From Citrobacter sp. Marseille-Q6884 (GTDB lineage Bacteria; Pseudomonadota; Gammaproteobacteria; Enterobacterales; Enterobacteriaceae): a DNA stretch of 64,000 nucleotides. This document shows, in pieces, positions 36,854 to 45,776 of the stretch. The stretch's first letter is position 1; each line of letters starts with the position of its first letter. The stretch covers positions 1,116,001 to 1,180,000 of the forward strand of contig NZ_CAMDRE010000002.1 of NCBI RefSeq assembly GCF_945906775.1. The letters are read 5' to 3'. The position numbers were made by a program, and so were the translations under genes. The notes beneath the pieces are model-generated. The model was given only the letters and a program-made list of their open reading frames with translations, was not told the origin of the DNA and searched no databases.

Positions 36854-38146
36854 ATGCTTAAAGCAAAAATTGTGCTGATGTCAGCACTGGTATCCTGCGC
36901 CCTGATATCAGGATGTAAGGATGATAAAAAATCCTCTGTCGCGATTGAATTTATGCACTCTTCTGTTGAACAGGAGCGGCAGGCGGTTATTGCGAAACTG
37001 ATTGAGCGTTTTGAAAAAGAAAACCCAGGCATCACGGTTAAGCAGGTTCCTGTCGAAGAAGATGCTTATAACACCAAAGTGATTACCCTCGCGCGCAGCG
37101 GTTCGTTGCCTGAAGTGATTGAGACCAGCCATGACTACGCCAAGGTGATGGATAAAGAGTCACTCATCGATCGTAAAGCGGTGGAGAAGGTGATCAACGG
37201 TGTCGGCGAAAGCGCATTTTATGACGGTGTGCTGCGTATCGTACGTACTGAAGACGGGACTGCATGGACTGGCGTTCCGGTTAGCGCCTGGATTGGCGGG
37301 ATCTGGTATCGCAAAGATGTGCTGGCAAAAGCCGGTCTGGAAGAACCGAAAAACTGGCAGCAACTGCTGGACGTGGCGCAGAAGCTAAACGATCCCGCGA
37401 ATAAGAAATTTGGTATCGCACTGCCGACCGCTGAAAGCGTATTGACCGAACAGGCCTTCTCTCAGTTTGCTCTGTCCAATAAGGCTAACGTGTTTGATGC
37501 GCAAGGCAAGATCACGCTCGATACCTCTGAAATGACCCAGGCGCTGCAGTATTACCGTTCGCTGGCAATGAATACGATGCCGGGCTCTAACGACATCATG
37601 GAAGTTAAAGATGCGTTCATGAACGGCACTGCGCCGATGGCGATTTACTCCACCTATATTCTGCCTGCGGTGATTAAAGAGGGTGACCCGAAAAACGTTG
37701 GCTTTGTAGTCCCAACAGAAAAAACATCCGCTGTTTACGGCATGCTGACGTCACTCACTATCACGGCGGGTCAGAAAACCGAAGAGACAGAAGCGGCAGA
37801 AAAATTTGTCACCTTTATGGAGCAGGCCGACAACATTGCTGACTGGGTAATGATGTCCCCGGGTGCGGCTTTGCCGGTCAATAAAGCGGTGGTGAACACG
37901 GCGACCTGGAAAGAAAACCCGGTGATTAAAGCGTTGGGTGAATTACCGGATCAACTGATTGCCGAGCTGCCCAATATTCAGGTGTTTGGTGCCGTCGGCG
38001 ATAAAAACTTTACCCGTATGGGCGATGTGACGGGCTCCGGTGTCGTGAGCACCCTGGTACATAACGTCACGGTAGGAAAAGCCGACCTTTCAACGACGAT
38101 CAAGGCAAGCCAGACAAAGCTGGATGACCTCGTTGAACAGCGCTAA
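36854..38146 (+). CDS. ycjN: Sugar ABC transporter solute-binding lipoprotein YcjN
   Basis: A 430-residue family-1 extracellular solute-binding protein. The signal peptide ends in the lipobox LISGC (lipidated Cys near 21), so it is anchored as a lipoprotein. The body shows the usual sugar-binding signature (VIAKLIERFEKENPGITVK, GVPVSAWIGGIWYRKDVLAKAG). With YcjO, YcjP and the ATPase YcjV it forms a complete importer. The ligand is not known from sequence; the cluster enzymes suggest a glucoside or guloside. It starts 13 bases after ycjM. Confidence 0.92.
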   Translation: MLKAKIVLMSALVSCALISGCKDDKKSSVAIEFMHSSVEQERQAVIAKLIERFEKENPGITVKQVPVEEDAYNTKVITLARSGSLPEVIETSHDYAKVMDKESLIDRKAVEKVINGVGESAFYDGVLRIVRTEDGTAWTGVPVSAWIGGIWYRKDVLAKAGLEEPKNWQQLLDVAQKLNDPANKKFGIALPTAESVLTEQAFSQFALSNKANVFDAQGKITLDTSEMTQALQYYRSLAMNTMPGSNDIMEVKDAFMNGTAPMAIYSTYILPAVIKEGDPKNVGFVVPTEKTSAVYGMLTSLTITAGQKTEETEAAEKFVTFMEQADNIADWVMMSPGAALPVNKAVVNTATWKENPVIKALGELPDQLIAELPNIQVFGAVGDKNFTRMGDVTGSGVVSTLVHNVTVGKADLSTTIKASQTKLDDLVEQR

Positions 38147-38166
38147 AGGGGAAAGAGAAAGTCGTG

Positions 38167-39048
38167 ATGAATAAGTTATTTTCAGGTCGATCGGATATGC
38201 CATTTGCCATGCTGCTGCTGGCACCCAGTTTGCTTTTGCTGGGCGGTTTAGTGGCATGGCCGATGATATCAAACATCGAAATCAGCTTTATGCGTTTGCC
38301 GCTCAATCCGAACATTGAATCTACGTTTGTCGGTCTGAGCAACTATATCCGTATCTTATCCGACCCCAGTTTCTGGCACTCACTGTGGATGACGGTCTGG
38401 TATACCGCGCTGGTCGTGGCGGGAAGTACGGTGTTAGGGCTGGGTGTGGCGATGTTCTTTAACCGCGAATTTCGCCTGCGTAAAACGGCGCGCTCGCTGG
38501 TGATCCTCTCCTACGTAACGCCTTCTATTTCGCTGGTGTTTGCCTGGAAGTACATGTTCAACAACGGCTACGGCATAGTGAACTACCTCGGCGTGGATCT
38601 GCTGCATCTCTACGATCAGGCGCCGTTGTGGTTCGACAATCCGGGCAGTAGCTTCGCGCTGGTCGTGTTGTTCGCCATCTGGCGTTACTTCCCGTATGCC
38701 TTTATCTCGTTTCTGGCCATTTTGCAGACGATTGATAAATCCCTGTACGAAGCGGCAGAAATGGATGGCGCTAACGCCTGGCAACGGTTTCGAATCGTCA
38801 CGCTGCCCGCGATTATGCCGGTGCTGGCGACCGTCGTCACGCTGCGTACTATCTGGATGTTCTATATGTTCGCCGACGTTTATCTGCTGACAACGAAAGT
38901 CGATATTCTCGGGGTGTACCTCTATAAAACGGCCTTTGCATTTAACGACTTAGGTAAAGCGGCAGCCATTTCCGTTGTCCTCTTCGTCATTATTTTCGCT
39001 GTTATCCTGCTGACCAGAAAACGGGTGAACCTCAATGGCAACAAATAA
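38167..39048 (+). CDS. ycjO: Sugar ABC transporter permease YcjO
   Basis: A 293-residue MalF-type permease with six membrane segments (first at about 13-33) and the EAA loop EAAEMDGANAWQRFRIVTLP (near 196-215). I chose ATG 38167; a GTG one codon earlier is also possible. It overlaps ycjP by 14 bases. Confidence 0.93.
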   Translation: MNKLFSGRSDMPFAMLLLAPSLLLLGGLVAWPMISNIEISFMRLPLNPNIESTFVGLSNYIRILSDPSFWHSLWMTVWYTALVVAGSTVLGLGVAMFFNREFRLRKTARSLVILSYVTPSISLVFAWKYMFNNGYGIVNYLGVDLLHLYDQAPLWFDNPGSSFALVVLFAIWRYFPYAFISFLAILQTIDKSLYEAAEMDGANAWQRFRIVTLPAIMPVLATVVTLRTIWMFYMFADVYLLTTKVDILGVYLYKTAFAFNDLGKAAAISVVLFVIIFAVILLTRKRVNLNGNK

Positions 39049-39877
39049 GCGCACACTTGGCCGCATTGGCTTTTACTGTGGACTCGCCGTCTTTTTGGTT
39101 ATCACGCTATTTCCGTTCTTTGTGATGCTGATGACCTCGTTTAAAAGCGCGAAAGAGGCGATTTCACTGCATCCGACGCTGTTACCGCAGCAATGGACGC
39201 TGGAACATTACATCGACATCTTTAACCCGATGATCTTCCCGTTCGTTGATTACTTCCGTAATAGCCTGGTGGTGTCGGTCTCCGCATCTGTAGTGGCCGT
39301 CTTTCTTGGGATACTCGGCGCTTATGCCTTGTCGCGCCTGCGTTTTAAAGGACGGATGACCATCAACGCCAGCTTTTACACGGTGTACATGTTCTCCGGG
39401 ATCCTGCTGGTGGTGCCGTTATTCAAAATCATTACGGCACTCGGGATCTATGACACCGAAATGGCACTGATTATCACCATGGTGACTCAGACGCTGCCGA
39501 CGGCCGTGTTCATGCTGAAAAGCTACTTCGACACGATCCCGGATGAGATCGAAGAGGCGGCAATGATGGATGGCTTAAATCGTCTGCAGATCATCTTCCG
39601 CATTACCGTTCCGTTGGCGATGTCCGGTCTGGTTTCGGTGTTTGTTTACTGCTTTATGGTGGCATGGAACGACTATCTGTTTGCATCGATTTTCCTTTCC
39701 AGCGCCAGCAATTTCACCTTACCGGTCGGTCTGAACGCGCTGTTCAGTACGCCTGACTATATCTGGGGACGCATGATGGCCGCGTCGTTAGTGACAGCAT
39801 TGCCGGTCGTCATTATGTACGCGCTTTCCGAACGTTTTATTAAGAGTGGTTTGACCGCAGGCGGCGTGAAGGGCTAA
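39035..39877 (+). CDS. ycjP: Sugar ABC transporter permease YcjP
   Basis: A 280-residue MalG-type permease. It has six membrane segments and the EAA loop EEAAMMDGLNRLQIIFRITV (near 182-201). It pairs with YcjO to form the channel. The start overlaps the end of ycjO, indicating coupling. ycjQ follows after 27 bases. Confidence 0.93.
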   Translation: MATNKRTLGRIGFYCGLAVFLVITLFPFFVMLMTSFKSAKEAISLHPTLLPQQWTLEHYIDIFNPMIFPFVDYFRNSLVVSVSASVVAVFLGILGAYALSRLRFKGRMTINASFYTVYMFSGILLVVPLFKIITALGIYDTEMALIITMVTQTLPTAVFMLKSYFDTIPDEIEEAAMMDGLNRLQIIFRITVPLAMSGLVSVFVYCFMVAWNDYLFASIFLSSASNFTLPVGLNALFSTPDYIWGRMMAASLVTALPVVIMYALSERFIKSGLTAGGVKG

Positions 39878-39904
39878 GCGGCCAGTTTAATTAAGGAGTT
39901 GTAA

Positions 39905-40957
39905 ATGAAAAAGTTAGTTGCCACAGAACCGCGTGTCGCGGCACTGGTGGAATATGAAGATCGCGCGGTTGCAGCCAACGAAGTGAAAATCCGCGTCCGC
40001 TTTGGCGCACCAAAACATGGTACTGAAGTGGTCGATTTCCGCGCAGCCAGCCCGTTTATTGATGAAGATTTCAACGCCGAATGGCAGATGTTTATGCCGC
40101 GCCCGGAAGGCGCGCCGCGTGGAATCGAATTCGGCAAATTCCAGCTTGGCAATATGATCGTCGGTGATGTGATTGAATGCGGCAGCGATGTGACGGATTA
40201 CGCTGTGGGCGATTCTGTCTGCGGTTACGGCCCGCTGTCTGAAACGGTCATCATCAACGCGGTTAACAACTACAAGCTGCGCAAAATGCCTGAAGGCAGT
40301 TCCTGGAAAAACGCGGTTTGCTACGACCCGGCTCAGTTCGCCATGAGCGGCGTGCGTGATGCCAATGTGCGCGTGGGTGATTTTGTAGTCATCGTGGGCT
40401 TAGGCGCGATTGGTCAGATTGCGGTGCAACTGGCGAAGAAAGCGGGGGCGTCGATTGTTATTGGCGTTGACCCGATCGCCCATCGCTGCGATATCGCGCT
40501 GCGTCATGGCGCAGATTTCTGCCTCAACCCGTTTGGCACCGATGTGGGTAAAGAGATCAAAGCGCTAACCGGTAAGCAGGGCGCTGATGTCATTATTGAA
40601 ACCAGCGGCTATGCGGATGCCTTGCAATCGGCGTTACGCGGTCTGGCCTACGGCGGCACCATTTCTTACGTCGCCTTCGCTAAACCTTTTGCGGAAGGTT
40701 TTAACCTCGGCCGTGAAGCGCATTTCAACAATGCCAAAATTGTCTTCTCCCGTGCCTGCAGTGAACCGAATCCAGACTATCCGCGCTGGAGCCGTAAGCG
40801 TATTGAAGAGACCTGCTGGGAACTGCTGATGAACGGTTACCTGAACTGTGAAGAGCTTATCGACCCGGTAGTCACGTTCGCGAGCAGCCCGGAAAGCTAT
40901 ATGGAGTATGTCGATCGCCATCCGGAAAAGAGCATCAAAATGGGCGTGACGTTTTAA
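39905..40957 (+). CDS. ycjQ: D-guloside 3-dehydrogenase YcjQ
   Basis: A 350-residue medium-chain, zinc-type dehydrogenase. The E. coli enzyme is reported to oxidise C3 of D-gulosides with NAD. The Rossmann motif VGLGAIGQIAVQLAKKAGA lies near 161-180 and the substrate domain has GDVIECGSDVTDYAVGD. The usual catalytic Cys/His zinc pattern near residue 40 is replaced by GAPKHGTEVVDF, as is typical of this branch. It works with YcjR (epimerase) and YcjS (reductase) to turn gulosides into glucosides. Confidence 0.92.
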   Translation: MKKLVATEPRVAALVEYEDRAVAANEVKIRVRFGAPKHGTEVVDFRAASPFIDEDFNAEWQMFMPRPEGAPRGIEFGKFQLGNMIVGDVIECGSDVTDYAVGDSVCGYGPLSETVIINAVNNYKLRKMPEGSSWKNAVCYDPAQFAMSGVRDANVRVGDFVVIVGLGAIGQIAVQLAKKAGASIVIGVDPIAHRCDIALRHGADFCLNPFGTDVGKEIKALTGKQGADVIIETSGYADALQSALRGLAYGGTISYVAFAKPFAEGFNLGREAHFNNAKIVFSRACSEPNPDYPRWSRKRIEETCWELLMNGYLNCEELIDPVVTFASSPESYMEYVDRHPEKSIKMGVTF

Positions 40958-40973
40958 CTAAGGAATACAGAAC

Positions 40974-41762
40974 ATGAAAATCGGAACACAGAATCAGGCT
41001 TTTTTCCCGGAAAATATTCTTGAGAAATTTCGCTATATCAAAGAGATGGGTTTTGACGGCTTCGAGATTGACGGCAAGCTACTTGTCAATAACCTGGAAG
41101 AAGTGAAAGCGGCAATCAAAGAAACGGGTCTGCCAGTAACCACCGCTTGCGGGGGATATGACGGCTGGATTGGCGATTTTATCGAAGAGCGCCGTCTGAA
41201 CGGATTGCAGCAGATTACCCGTATTCTGGAAGCGCTGGCCGAAGTGGGCGGCAAAGGGATCATCGTACCTGCGGCATGGGGCATGTTTACCTTCCGTCTT
41301 CCACCAATGACCGCGCCGCGCAGCCTGGCGGGCGACCGCAAAGCTGTAAGCGAGTCATTGATTTATCTTGATAAAGTTGCCGAGCGCACGGGGACCGTGG
41401 TCTATCTGGAGCCGCTCAATCGCTATCAGGATCATATGATCAACACCCTGGCTGATGCTCGCCGCTATATCGAGGAAAACAACCTTCAGCATGTGCAGAT
41501 CATCGGTGATTTCTACCACATGAATATCGAAGAAGATGATATCGCGCAGGCGTTGCATGATAACCGGGATCTGCTGGGTCACGTCCACATTGCGGATAAC
41601 CATCGCTACCAGCCAGGAAGTGGTTCGCTGAATTTTGCCGCGTTGTTTGATCAGTTGCGTGAGGATAATTACCAGGGATACGTGGTGTACGAAGGACGGG
41701 TACGGGCAGAGAACCTGCCGGAAGCTTACCGTCAGTCGCTGGCCTGGCTGCGTACCTGCTAA
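40974..41762 (+). CDS. ycjR: 3-keto-guloside/glucoside 4-epimerase YcjR
   Basis: A 262-residue TIM-barrel protein of the xylose-isomerase-like (AP-endonuclease 2) superfamily. The E. coli enzyme is reported to epimerise C4 of 3-keto sugars between the YcjQ and YcjS steps. Metal ligands are suggested by VVYLEPLNRY (Glu near 145), IIGDFYHMNIEED (Asp/His near 180), HVHIADNHRYQPGSG and the C-terminal YVVYEGRV (Glu). It starts 16 bases after ycjQ. Confidence 0.92.
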   Translation: MKIGTQNQAFFPENILEKFRYIKEMGFDGFEIDGKLLVNNLEEVKAAIKETGLPVTTACGGYDGWIGDFIEERRLNGLQQITRILEALAEVGGKGIIVPAAWGMFTFRLPPMTAPRSLAGDRKAVSESLIYLDKVAERTGTVVYLEPLNRYQDHMINTLADARRYIEENNLQHVQIIGDFYHMNIEEDDIAQALHDNRDLLGHVHIADNHRYQPGSGSLNFAALFDQLREDNYQGYVVYEGRVRAENLPEAYRQSLAWLRTC

Positions 41763-41772
41763 GAGGATTTCC

Positions 41773-42828
41773 GTGAAAAGTGCAATGACAAGCTCTTCGC
41801 TGCGCGTCGCCATTATTGGCGCCGGGCAGGTAGCGGATAAAGTTCACGCTTCGTACTACTGCACTCGCGAGGATCTGGAACTGGTGGCTGTCTGTGACAG
41901 CCGCCTGTCTCAGGCTCAGGCGATGGCAGAAAAATACGGCATGACCGAGGTTTGGGACGACGTTGCGGCGATGCTGAGTGCGGTAAAACCGGATATCGTC
42001 AGCGTCTGCTCGCCCAACCGCTTCCATTACGAACACACAATGCAGGCGCTGAAAGCAGGCTGCCATGTGATGTGCGAAAAGCCACCGGCGATGACACCTG
42101 ATGAAGCGCTGGAGATGTGTAAAACCGCGCGTCGGATGGGAAAAGTGCTGGCTTATGATTTTCATCATCGTTTCGCGCTGGATACACAAATTCTGCGTGA
42201 GCAGGTGATGGCAGGCGTACTGGGTGAAATCTATGTCACCAATGCCCGTGCGCTTCGCCGCTGTGGCGTACCTGGCTGGGGCGTTTTTACCAATAAGGCA
42301 CTGCAGGGCGGTGGACCGTTAATTGATATCGGCATTCATATGCTTGATGCCGCAATGTATGTGCTGGGGTTCCCGGCGGTAAAGCGCGTCAATGCACACA
42401 GTTTTCAGAAAATTGGCACACATAAGAACAACGGCCAGTTTGGTGAATGGGATCCGACGACCTATACGGTTGAAGATTCTCTGTTCGGTACGATTGAGTT
42501 TCATAACGGCGGTATCCTGCGCCTGGAAACATCCTTTGCGCTTAACATCCCTGAACAATCCGTGATGAACGTGAATTTTTGCGGTGATAAAGCAGGGGCA
42601 ACGTTGTTTCCGGCTCAGATTTACACTGACAACAAGGGTGAGCTTGAGATGCTGCTGCAGCGCGATAAGGCTGATGATAACCGCCATTATCGCAGTATGG
42701 AGGCATTTGTTAATCACGTTAAAGGTGACCCTGTCACTATTGCTGACGCCGAACAGGGCGTCGTACTTCAACAATTGGTGGCGGCACTTTACGAGTCGGC
42801 AGAAACAGGAATGTGTGTGGAATTATGA
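41773..42828 (+). CDS. ycjS: D-glucoside 3-dehydrogenase YcjS
   Basis: A 351-residue Gfo/Idh/MocA-family oxidoreductase. The E. coli enzyme is reported to interconvert 3-keto-glucosides and glucosides with NAD(H). The N-terminal Rossmann motif is VAIIGAGQVADKVH, followed by the family motif CEKPPAMTPDEA (catalytic Lys) and GGGPLIDIGIHMLDAAMY (Asp/His). I chose GTG 41773 (MKSAMTSSS), which gives exactly the E. coli length. Its stop overlaps the ycjT start (ATGA). Confidence 0.93.
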   Translation: MKSAMTSSSLRVAIIGAGQVADKVHASYYCTREDLELVAVCDSRLSQAQAMAEKYGMTEVWDDVAAMLSAVKPDIVSVCSPNRFHYEHTMQALKAGCHVMCEKPPAMTPDEALEMCKTARRMGKVLAYDFHHRFALDTQILREQVMAGVLGEIYVTNARALRRCGVPGWGVFTNKALQGGGPLIDIGIHMLDAAMYVLGFPAVKRVNAHSFQKIGTHKNNGQFGEWDPTTYTVEDSLFGTIEFHNGGILRLETSFALNIPEQSVMNVNFCGDKAGATLFPAQIYTDNKGELEMLLQRDKADDNRHYRSMEAFVNHVKGDPVTIADAEQGVVLQQLVAALYESAETGMCVEL

Positions 42829-45101
42829 TTAAACCAGTAATGCTAACCGAACCGACTTTTAGCCCACACAGTCTGAATAAATACGCGTCACTCATGACCC
42901 TCGGCAACGGGTATATGGGGATTCGCGCCAGCCACGAAGAGGCCTATACCTTACAGACTCGTGGTATGTACCTTGCCGGGCTTTATCACCGGGCGGGAAA
43001 AGGCGAAATTAATGAACTGGTTAATCTGCCAGATATCGTCGGCGTGGAGATCACGCTGAATGGCGAAATTTTCTCGCTGACCAGCGGTGCCATTGAGCAC
43101 TGGCAACGTGAACTGGATTTTGCCAGCGGTGAATTACGTCGTACGTTGACCTGGCGAGCCCCAGGCGGTGCGCGTTTCACCATTGAGAGTCGGCGCTTTG
43201 CTTCTGCGCAAAAACTGCCGCTGTTTGCCATGGAAGTGACCATTACGCCACTGGATGCTGATGCCAGCATTGTCATTTCCACCGGGATTGATGCCACCAT
43301 GACCAACCACGGTCGCCAGCATCTGGATGAGACCCAGGTGCGGGTATTTGGCCAGCATTTGCTGCAAGGCATTTACACCACTCAGGACAATCGCAGCGAT
43401 ATTGCGATCTCTTCATATTGCGGCGTAGACGGTGACGCACAGCGTTGCTTTACCGCAAAAGAGCGTCGTCTGCTGCAACATAATAGTGTTCAGGCAAAGG
43501 CCGGGCAGCGAGTCACGCTGACGAAAATGAGTTGGATCGACTGGACAACGGAGCTCCACACCTCCTATGAGACCTGGGGACGCCAGTCACTGCGCCACCT
43601 TGAGGCTTGCGTGCAGCAGGGCTATGACGCACTGCTGGCTGAGTCCACGGCCAACTGGCAAGAGTGGTGGCAGGGGCGCCGTGTACAGGTAAGCAGTTCT
43701 GACGAGGCCGATCAGCGTGCGTTGGATTTCGCCCTTTATCATCTGCGGGTGATGACACCTGAGCACGACGAGCGCAGCAGTATCGCGGCAAAAGGGTTAA
43801 CGGGAGAAGGGTACAAAGGTCACATTTTCTGGGATACCGAAGTTTTCCTGTTACCGTTTCATTTGTTCACGGAGCCGAAGACCGCCAGAAGTTTACTTCG
43901 CTACCGCTGGCATAATTTGCCGGGCGCGCGCGAAAAAGCCCGCCGCAACGGCTGGCAGGGCGCGCTATTCCCGTGGGAGAGCGCACGTAGTGGTGAAGAG
44001 GAAACGCCTGAGTTTGCGGCGATCAACATCCGCACCGGGCTGCGTCAGAAAGTGGCCTCCGCGCAGGCTGAACATCACCTGGTGGCGGATATCGCCTGGG
44101 CGGTGATCAATTACTGGCACGCTACCGGTGATATGCAATTTATGTCCCGCGAAGGCATGGCGCTGCTGCTGGAAACAGCAAAGTTCTGGATCAGTCGGGC
44201 GGTCATGGTAAACAAACGCCTAGAAATCCACGATGTTATTGGCCCGGATGAATATACCGAGCACGTTAATAACAATGCGTTTACCAACTATATGGCCGGG
44301 TACAACGTGGAGCAGGCGCTGCATTTTGCCCGCCAACTGGGCTGCAGTGATGAAACGTTTATTCATCGCGCCGAGCATTTTTTACAACATCTCTGGCGAC
44401 CGGAAGTACAGCAGGACGGTGTTTTGCCTCAGGATGATACGTTCCTGAGCAAGCCGGCGATCGACCTGTCGAAATACAAAGTTAAAGCGGGTAAGCAGAC
44501 CATTCTGCTGGATTACTCTCGTGCAGAAGTCAACGAGATGCAAATTCTCAAGCAGGCTGATGTGGTGATGCTGACTTACATGCTACCGGAGCAATTTAGC
44601 CCGCAGACGTGCCTCGCGAACCTGCGTTTCTATGAGCCACGAACCATCCATGACTCCTCGCTGAGTAAAGCGATCCACGGCATTGTCGCCGCGCGTTGTG
44701 GGGATTCAGCACAGGGCTACCGTTTCTGGCGCGAAGGGGCGCAGATCGATCTCGGGGATGATCCGCACAGCTGTGATGATGGTATTCATGCCGCGGCGAC
44801 GGGCGCTATCTGGCTGGGTGCCATTCAGGGATTTGCGGGCGTCAGTGTACGCCACGGTGAGTTGCATCTGGATCCGGCATTACCTGAACACTGGCAGACG
44901 CTGACGTTTCCGCTGCGATGGCAGGGCATTGACCTGCAGATCACCCTCAATGCGACCGAAATCCATATTACCAGTACGGCGCAGATTAACCTCTGGGTTA
45001 ATGGCACAAACGTCTGTGTACAGGGGGCGTCTGTTGTCCGTTACGGCAGCTTTATGACATCTAAAATTGGGACCGCTACCACAGAAAGGGGCGATGAATG
45101 A
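42825..45101 (+). CDS. ycjT: Kojibiose phosphorylase YcjT (GH65)
   Basis: A 758-residue GH65 inverting phosphorylase. E. coli YcjT is reported to split kojibiose (alpha-1,2-diglucose) with phosphate into glucose and beta-glucose 1-phosphate. The catalytic region is EIHDVIGPDEYTEHVNNNAF (acid Glu near 470). Phosphate-binding and substrate segments include GHIFWDTEVFLLPFHL and LDYSRAEVNEMQILKQADVV. I chose ATG 42825, inside the ycjS stop. The last 35 bases contain the second copy of the candidate YcjW operator. Confidence 0.93.
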   Translation: MIKPVMLTEPTFSPHSLNKYASLMTLGNGYMGIRASHEEAYTLQTRGMYLAGLYHRAGKGEINELVNLPDIVGVEITLNGEIFSLTSGAIEHWQRELDFASGELRRTLTWRAPGGARFTIESRRFASAQKLPLFAMEVTITPLDADASIVISTGIDATMTNHGRQHLDETQVRVFGQHLLQGIYTTQDNRSDIAISSYCGVDGDAQRCFTAKERRLLQHNSVQAKAGQRVTLTKMSWIDWTTELHTSYETWGRQSLRHLEACVQQGYDALLAESTANWQEWWQGRRVQVSSSDEADQRALDFALYHLRVMTPEHDERSSIAAKGLTGEGYKGHIFWDTEVFLLPFHLFTEPKTARSLLRYRWHNLPGAREKARRNGWQGALFPWESARSGEEETPEFAAINIRTGLRQKVASAQAEHHLVADIAWAVINYWHATGDMQFMSREGMALLLETAKFWISRAVMVNKRLEIHDVIGPDEYTEHVNNNAFTNYMAGYNVEQALHFARQLGCSDETFIHRAEHFLQHLWRPEVQQDGVLPQDDTFLSKPAIDLSKYKVKAGKQTILLDYSRAEVNEMQILKQADVVMLTYMLPEQFSPQTCLANLRFYEPRTIHDSSLSKAIHGIVAARCGDSAQGYRFWREGAQIDLGDDPHSCDDGIHAAATGAIWLGAIQGFAGVSVRHGELHLDPALPEHWQTLTFPLRWQGIDLQITLNATEIHITSTAQINLWVNGTNVCVQGASVVRYGSFMTSKIGTATTERGDE
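45068..45082. promoter_or_regulatory. Candidate YcjW operator, copy 2 (inside the end of ycjT)
   Basis: This is an exact copy of the 15 bases TGGGACCGCTACCAC found at 35132-35146. It lies 16 bases before the ycjU start, within the ycjT coding region. It could block an internal promoter or act as a second site for DNA looping. Binding by YcjW is inference. Confidence 0.5.
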
Positions 45102-45766
45102 ACAGCAAACCGCAGGCCATCATTTTTGATTTAGATGGGGTGATCACCGATACCGCGCATCTGCATTTTCTGGCCTGGCAACAGATTGCCAATGAAATAG
45201 GGATTGTGATTGATGAACAATTCAATGACAGCCTGAAAGGGATTAGCCGCGGGGAATCGCTGCAACGTATTTTGCAACATGGCGGCAAAGCAGGGGAATT
45301 CGGTGCCGAGGCGTGTGCGCAATTGGCCGAGCAAAAAAACCGACTGTATGTCCACTCTTTGCGTCAATTGACGGCCGATTCGGTATTACCCGGGATCCGC
45401 GAACTGCTGGTCACCTTGCGTGAAGAACATATTCCGGTGGGGCTGGCTTCCGTGTCGCTCAATGCGCCAGCCATTTTGCAGGCGCTCGATATTCGTGCTT
45501 ATTTTGATTTTTGTGCGGATGCGGCGCTGATCAGCCGCTCAAAACCGGATCCGGAGATTTTTCTGGCTGCCTGTGCCGGTCTTGGTGTTGACCCGCAACA
45601 TTGTATTGGCATAGAAGATGCGCAGGCGGGCATTGATGCTATCAATGCTTGCGGCATGCTTTCCGTTGGTATTGGCGCAGGGCTGAACGGGGCCAATCTG
45701 CAACTTCCTTCAACCGAATTTCTGACGTGGCCGTGCTTATCGGCTTTCTGGCAAAACGACAAGTAA
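45098..45766 (+). CDS. ycjU: Beta-phosphoglucomutase YcjU
   Basis: A 222-residue HAD-superfamily enzyme that converts beta-glucose 1-phosphate (the YcjT product) into glucose 6-phosphate for glycolysis. The HAD motifs are FDLDGVITDTAHLHF (nucleophile and acid Asp), ASVSLNAP (motif II), SKPDPEIF (Lys) and GIEDAQAGIDA (motif IV). It starts in the ycjT stop (ATGA), which links the two steps. It is a few residues longer than the E. coli form at the C-terminus. Confidence 0.93.
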   Translation: MNSKPQAIIFDLDGVITDTAHLHFLAWQQIANEIGIVIDEQFNDSLKGISRGESLQRILQHGGKAGEFGAEACAQLAEQKNRLYVHSLRQLTADSVLPGIRELLVTLREEHIPVGLASVSLNAPAILQALDIRAYFDFCADAALISRSKPDPEIFLAACAGLGVDPQHCIGIEDAQAGIDAINACGMLSVGIGAGLNGANLQLPSTEFLTWPCLSAFWQNDK

Positions 45767-45776
45767 AGGATTCAAC

